Shown here piece by piece: positions 61,120-64,000 of a stretch of 64,000 nucleotides of DNA (position 1 is its first letter; the number at the start of each line of letters is the position of its first letter). Source of the stretch: Spirosoma sp. GTDB taxonomy: Bacteria; Bacteroidota; Bacteroidia; Cytophagales; Spirosomataceae. Where the stretch lies: NCBI RefSeq assembly GCF_026391055.1, contig NZ_JAPLET010000026.1, forward strand, positions 62,001 through 126,000, in the 5' to 3' direction. The notes under the pieces are model-generated. The model saw only the letters and a program-made list of their open reading frames with translations, was not told the origin of the DNA and ran no database searches. The translations under genes were made by a program, and so were the position numbers.

Positions 61120-62436
61120 TTATTTATTGGCAGTTACACGCCAGATGCGGCCACCAGCATCATCGGCTACCAGCATGGAGCCATCGGGCAGTACGGCTAC
61201 ACCAACTGGTCGGCCGTAGGCATCTTTGTCCTTGCCGGTCAAAAAGCCGGTTAGAAAATCCTCGGGTTTGCCCGGCTTATCATCCTGAAACGGCACAAAT
61301 ACAACTTTATATCCTGAAAACGATGATCGGTTCCAGGAACCATGCTGACCAACAAAGGCACCGTTTCGATATTTCTCCGGGAAAGCCGTTTTGTCATAAA
61401 AAGCCAGCCCAAGTGAAGCCGTGTGTGCGCCTAGCGGAACATCCGGGACAACGGCTTTTTTTACCAGATCGGGGCGTTCTCCTTTTCGGCGGGGGTCTTC
61501 GTTCTGACCGAAGTAGGCATATGGCCAGCCATAGAAAGCGCCTTCTTTCACACTGGTTAGGTAATCAGGAACGAGTTCGTCGCCCAGTTCGTCGCGTTCG
61601 TTAACGGCGGTGTAAAGCGTTTTGGTGGCAGGTTGCCAGCCCATGCCTACCGGATTCCGCAGGCCACTAGCATATACACGCTCACCACTGCCATCGGGAT
61701 TGATTTCGAGGATATTAGCCCGACGCACTTCGTTTTCGATGCCGTGCTCGGCAACATTACTTCCAGAACCTACCGAAACAAATATTTTCTTTCCATCGGG
61801 GTCCGCCAGCAAATTACGGGTCCAGTGGTTGTTGTAACCACCGGCAGGTAAGCTCAGAATTTTCTTGCCGGGGGTGGTTATTTTCGTCTGGCCGGGGGTA
61901 TAGTCATACATCATCAGCCCATCGGTGTTGGCTGCATAAAAATGATTATTCAGCACCAACATACCAAACGGCTGGTTCAGGCCCGTCAGAAACGGTTCTT
62001 TCACATCCGGCTTGCCATCCTTATTCGTATCGCGAAGCAGCGTGATCCGATTGGCACTGGCTTCCGTGCGCTCAGAGTTACTCTTCCCCGTTACGGCATT
62101 CACCACTTTTGTCTTAATACCCTTTCGTTCGGTGTTGGCTTCGGCGACAAACACATCGCCATTTGGCCCGACGTAAATCCAGCGGGGACTGGCTAAATCA
62201 CGGGCATACTCGGTTACTGTAAAACCCGCCGGTGCTTGGGGCGTTTTGCCTTCCGGCCAGCCAACGACATTGCTGAACTTCTGGCTTGATTCGGTAGCGT
62301 AAGGAGCTGGCAGCGTAAGTGTGGTATCGGCGGTAGCTACCGTTTCGCCGGTTTGATTGGTTTCTTTTTTCTGGTTACACGCCAGCATGGAAACCGACAG
62401 CGCAGCGGCTGACAGTAATATTTTCGTTCTTTTCAT
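61120..62436 (-). CDS. Sorbosone/glucose dehydrogenase-like beta-propeller lipoprotein
   Basis: A 438-residue lipoprotein (lipobox LSVSMLAC, Cys20) with a six-bladed beta-propeller of the PQQ-dependent soluble glucose dehydrogenase / L-sorbosone dehydrogenase group. Blocks seen are FTVTEYARDLASPRWIYVGPNGDVFVAE, RITLLRDTNKDGKPD, YASGLRNPVGMGWQP, ERDELGDELVPDYL, AFVGQHGSWNRSSFSGYKV and GRPVGVAVLPDGSMLVADDAGGRIWRV. Family members oxidise aldose-type sugars in the periplasm with bound PQQ or calcium. Cofactor use here is not proven, and no PQQ synthesis genes are nearby. It stands upstream of nothing co-oriented within 50 bp. Confidence 0.85.
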   Translation of the reverse strand: MKRTKILLSAAALSVSMLACNQKKETNQTGETVATADTTLTLPAPYATESSQKFSNVVGWPEGKTPQAPAGFTVTEYARDLASPRWIYVGPNGDVFVAEANTERKGIKTKVVNAVTGKSNSERTEASANRITLLRDTNKDGKPDVKEPFLTGLNQPFGMLVLNNHFYAANTDGLMMYDYTPGQTKITTPGKKILSLPAGGYNNHWTRNLLADPDGKKIFVSVGSGSNVAEHGIENEVRRANILEINPDGSGERVYASGLRNPVGMGWQPATKTLYTAVNERDELGDELVPDYLTSVKEGAFYGWPYAYFGQNEDPRRKGERPDLVKKAVVPDVPLGAHTASLGLAFYDKTAFPEKYRNGAFVGQHGSWNRSSFSGYKVVFVPFQDDKPGKPEDFLTGFLTGKDKDAYGRPVGVAVLPDGSMLVADDAGGRIWRVTANK

Positions 62437-62492
62437 CGTTGAGTTGAGTCGATTGAATTATCTCTTACTCAACTCCCTGAGCAATCGTTTGG

Positions 62493-62855
62493 TTATGGAT
62501 TGTCTCTTTTAGCTGTCAACTCGGTACCCTGAACCGACATCGTCAGACTTGTGACGGCTTTGGTAGCGGTATCCCAGGCGAAGGTGATGATAGAGCCGTA
62601 GGAACTGGTCGATTGATAGGTATTGGCCTTAGCTTGCTTCACTAACTTGTTTTTGCCGTAGGTATCCGCTTCACCAAACAACTCACCCTTCTCAGCCGTG
62701 ACCGTAAATTTCTGGATCGGGCTGCCACTGGCAAAAGTGTATGAGCCCACGTAAGCTTTCAGTTTCGATGTATCGGCCGGGGCCGTCTGCGCATTTGCGG
62801 ATATAGAAATAACCAATAAACAAACGGACAGGATAAAGTTAAATACGTATTTCAT
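62493..62855 (-). CDS. Small secreted protein, function unknown
   Basis: A 120-residue protein with a clear signal peptide (ending ISANA-QT, about residue 22). The mature part is beta-rich: LKAYVGSYTFASGSPIQKFTV, ELFGEADTYGKNKL and SLTMSVQGTELTAKR. It resembles the short beta-barrel domain (DUF3471-like) often found as the C-terminal part of serine hydrolases and exported proteins in Bacteroidetes, here free-standing. It lies 57 bp upstream of the dehydrogenase lipoprotein on the same strand and may be co-transcribed with it. Confidence 0.7.
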   Translation of the reverse strand: MKYVFNFILSVCLLVISISANAQTAPADTSKLKAYVGSYTFASGSPIQKFTVTAEKGELFGEADTYGKNKLVKQAKANTYQSTSSYGSIITFAWDTATKAVTSLTMSVQGTELTAKRDNP

Positions 62856-62911
62856 AAGGGTTTATCGTTAAGCGTTATGACTAATGAAGCCAGACAAAGC
62901 TCCCGGATTGC

Positions 62912-63319
62912 TTACAAGGTACGCGAAAATCTGGCATAGGGAATTGGCCCTTTATAAAATACTTCACTAACGGCCTCCATACCAAAACGACGATAAAAAT
63001 CAGCGGTATCCAGCCGGGCATCGCACCAGATTGTCTGGGCTCCTAATTGTCTGGCTTCATCCATGACATGATTGAGCAGACGCGTTCCGATACCCTGCCG
63101 CTGGCGATCGGGCCGGGCGGCAAATTTCCGAAAACGGCTTTCTTGGCCCTTGACAAACAACGAAATAACGGCCACCAGCTCGCCTTCCTGAAACGCGCCA
63201 ATATGGTGGCCTTCGGCATCATTCTCGACTTTCACATAGTCGAAGGGCTTATCGGGCCACAGAACCGAATGGCGGAGAGGGTACGTTTCCTCAGCAGAAA
63301 TGGGTTGTATATAAACCAT
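62912..63319 (-). CDS. GNAT family N-acetyltransferase
   Basis: A 135-residue acetyltransferase. The acetyl-CoA loop is RKFAARPDRQRQGIGTRLLNHVMDEA (R/Q-x-x-G-x-G/A), preceded by the strand GELVAVISLFVKG and followed by WCDARLDTADFYRRFGMEAVSE, the typical GNAT C-terminal block. The substrate is unknown. Its start codon lies one base after the stop of the PLP dehydratase gene, so the two are almost certainly co-transcribed and translation may be coupled. No toxin or antitoxin feature is visible. Confidence 0.88.
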   Translation of the reverse strand: MVYIQPISAEETYPLRHSVLWPDKPFDYVKVENDAEGHHIGAFQEGELVAVISLFVKGQESRFRKFAARPDRQRQGIGTRLLNHVMDEARQLGAQTIWCDARLDTADFYRRFGMEAVSEVFYKGPIPYARFSRTL

Positions 63320-63320
63320 A

Positions 63321-64000
63321 TCAAAAGGGCAGTTTTCCTAAGTCTACGTTGCCACCGGTTAAAATAATACCGATTTTTTGCCCAGCGAACTTGTCTTTGT
63401 GTTTCAGCACAGCAGCCAGCGGAACCGCGCAGGAAGGCTCGATAATGATTTTCATTCGCTCCCAGATTAGCCGCATGGCCGCAACTATTTCTGGATCAGA
63501 CACCGTCAGAATATCCGTGACGTGCGCCCTGATAATGGCTAACGTTCGTTCGCTGAGGCTGGTCATGAGCCCGTCAGCAATGGTATTGATGTAAGGCGCT
63601 CTCTCGACCTGTCCGCTCTTAAAAGACAGGATCGCATCGGCGGCTCCCTCCGGTTCTCCGGCAATCACGCGAGTCGACGGCGACAAGTAATGCGTTGATA
63701 GGGCAGTACCACTCAACAACCCTCCCCCACCCACAGGCGCCAGAATGACATCGAAAGGCTGGTCACCTCCGATATCTTCAATAAGCTCTTTGGCAGCGGT
63801 AGCCTGTCCAGCAATAACTCGATCATCATCGAAAGGGTGAACGAGTACCGCACCGGTTCGTGCCATCACTTCCCGAACGCCAGCCTCGCGGGCGTCCAGC
63901 GTTGGTTCGCATTCGATCACATTGGCACCATATCCCAGCACGGCCTCTTTTTTCACCTGCGGGGCCGTGCGCGGCATTACTATGTAAGCGGGCACGCCTA
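63321..64000 (-). CDS. PLP-dependent threonine/serine dehydratase or racemase, N-terminus outside the window
   Basis: At least 226 residues of a fold-type II PLP enzyme; the frame is open through the right edge (...GVPAYIVMPRTAP). Visible blocks are the glycine loop VILAPVGGGGLLSGTAL that binds the PLP phosphate, HPFDDDRVIAGQATAA, GEPEGAADA and IIIEPSCAVPLAAVL with ILTGGNVDL. The Lys that binds PLP must lie in the missing N-terminal part. The absence of a C-terminal ACT domain points to catabolic threonine/serine ammonia-lyase or serine racemase; these cannot be told apart here. The GNAT gene follows directly. Confidence 0.85.
   Translation of the reverse strand, partial: GVPAYIVMPRTAPQVKKEAVLGYGANVIECEPTLDAREAGVREVMARTGAVLVHPFDDDRVIAGQATAAKELIEDIGGDQPFDVILAPVGGGGLLSGTALSTHYLSPSTRVIAGEPEGAADAILSFKSGQVERAPYINTIADGLMTSLSERTLAIIRAHVTDILTVSDPEIVAAMRLIWERMKIIIEPSCAVPLAAVLKHKDKFAGQKIGIILTGGNVDLGKLPF

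Overview
The window looks like a chromosomal segment of a Bacteroidetes bacterium of the Cytophagales type, most likely Spirosoma or a close relative. The evidence is a GC content near 50 %, genes without Shine-Dalgarno sequences, promoters of the Bacteroidetes form (TTG, 19-20 nt, TAnnTTTG), protein families typical of that group, and word-like intergenic hairpins. The genus is an inference from overall protein character, not from a marker gene. I saw no rRNA, tRNA, CRISPR array, insertion sequence or phage gene.

Layout. 1-5.9 kb: the 3' part of tagaturonate reductase, then housekeeping genes (HIT hydrolase, greA with a long structured leader, fmt, a YdjC-type deacetylase, folA, a WalJ-like MBL hydrolase). 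5.97-14.3 kb: a ribose-type ABC importer followed by a Planctomycete-type cytochrome/DUF1549-DUF1553 lipoprotein and a Tat-exported DUF1501 protein. 14.4-17.0 kb: an Amj-like lipid II flippase convergent with an MsbA-like ABC exporter. 17.2-41.3 kb: a 24-kb block made almost only of two-component and chemotaxis-like genes. 41.5-50.6 kb: a GT2-like glycosyltransferase with lost catalytic residues, glutaryl-CoA dehydrogenase, a GMC oxidoreductase, a GH105 hydrolase, a COG2509 flavoprotein and a CoA-type NUDIX hydrolase. 51-55.3 kb: an RND efflux adaptor and pump. 55.4-56.2 kb: a decayed pseudogene. 56.5-64 kb: a GH88 hydrolase, an SGNH-like protein without its serine, an ECF sigma factor with a membrane-anchored partner, a sorbosone/glucose dehydrogenase-like lipoprotein, a small secreted protein, a GNAT and a truncated PLP dehydratase.

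The signalling block is the most unusual part. Its minus-strand half encodes a LytTR response regulator, two giant cytoplasmic PAS/GAF histidine kinases and a receiver-ATPase protein. The receiver of the last is a close match to that of the LytTR regulator. Its plus-strand half holds two parallel modules, each a membrane hybrid kinase (GAF, E/Q-rich coiled coil, HisKA, HATPase, three receivers) followed by a CheR methyltransferase. One module also has a stand-alone receiver and a CheB esterase without receiver; the other is followed by a receiver-kinase. No MCP, CheA or CheW is present, so methylation may act on the kinases themselves. That is an inference. Only one protein in the block (LytTR) carries a recognisable DNA-binding domain.

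A second theme is carbohydrate use: uronate reductase, GH105 and GH88 unsaturated-uronyl hydrolases, a polysaccharide deacetylase, a sugar ABC importer and sugar dehydrogenases. They are scattered and do not form one polysaccharide utilisation locus, and no SusC/SusD pair is seen.
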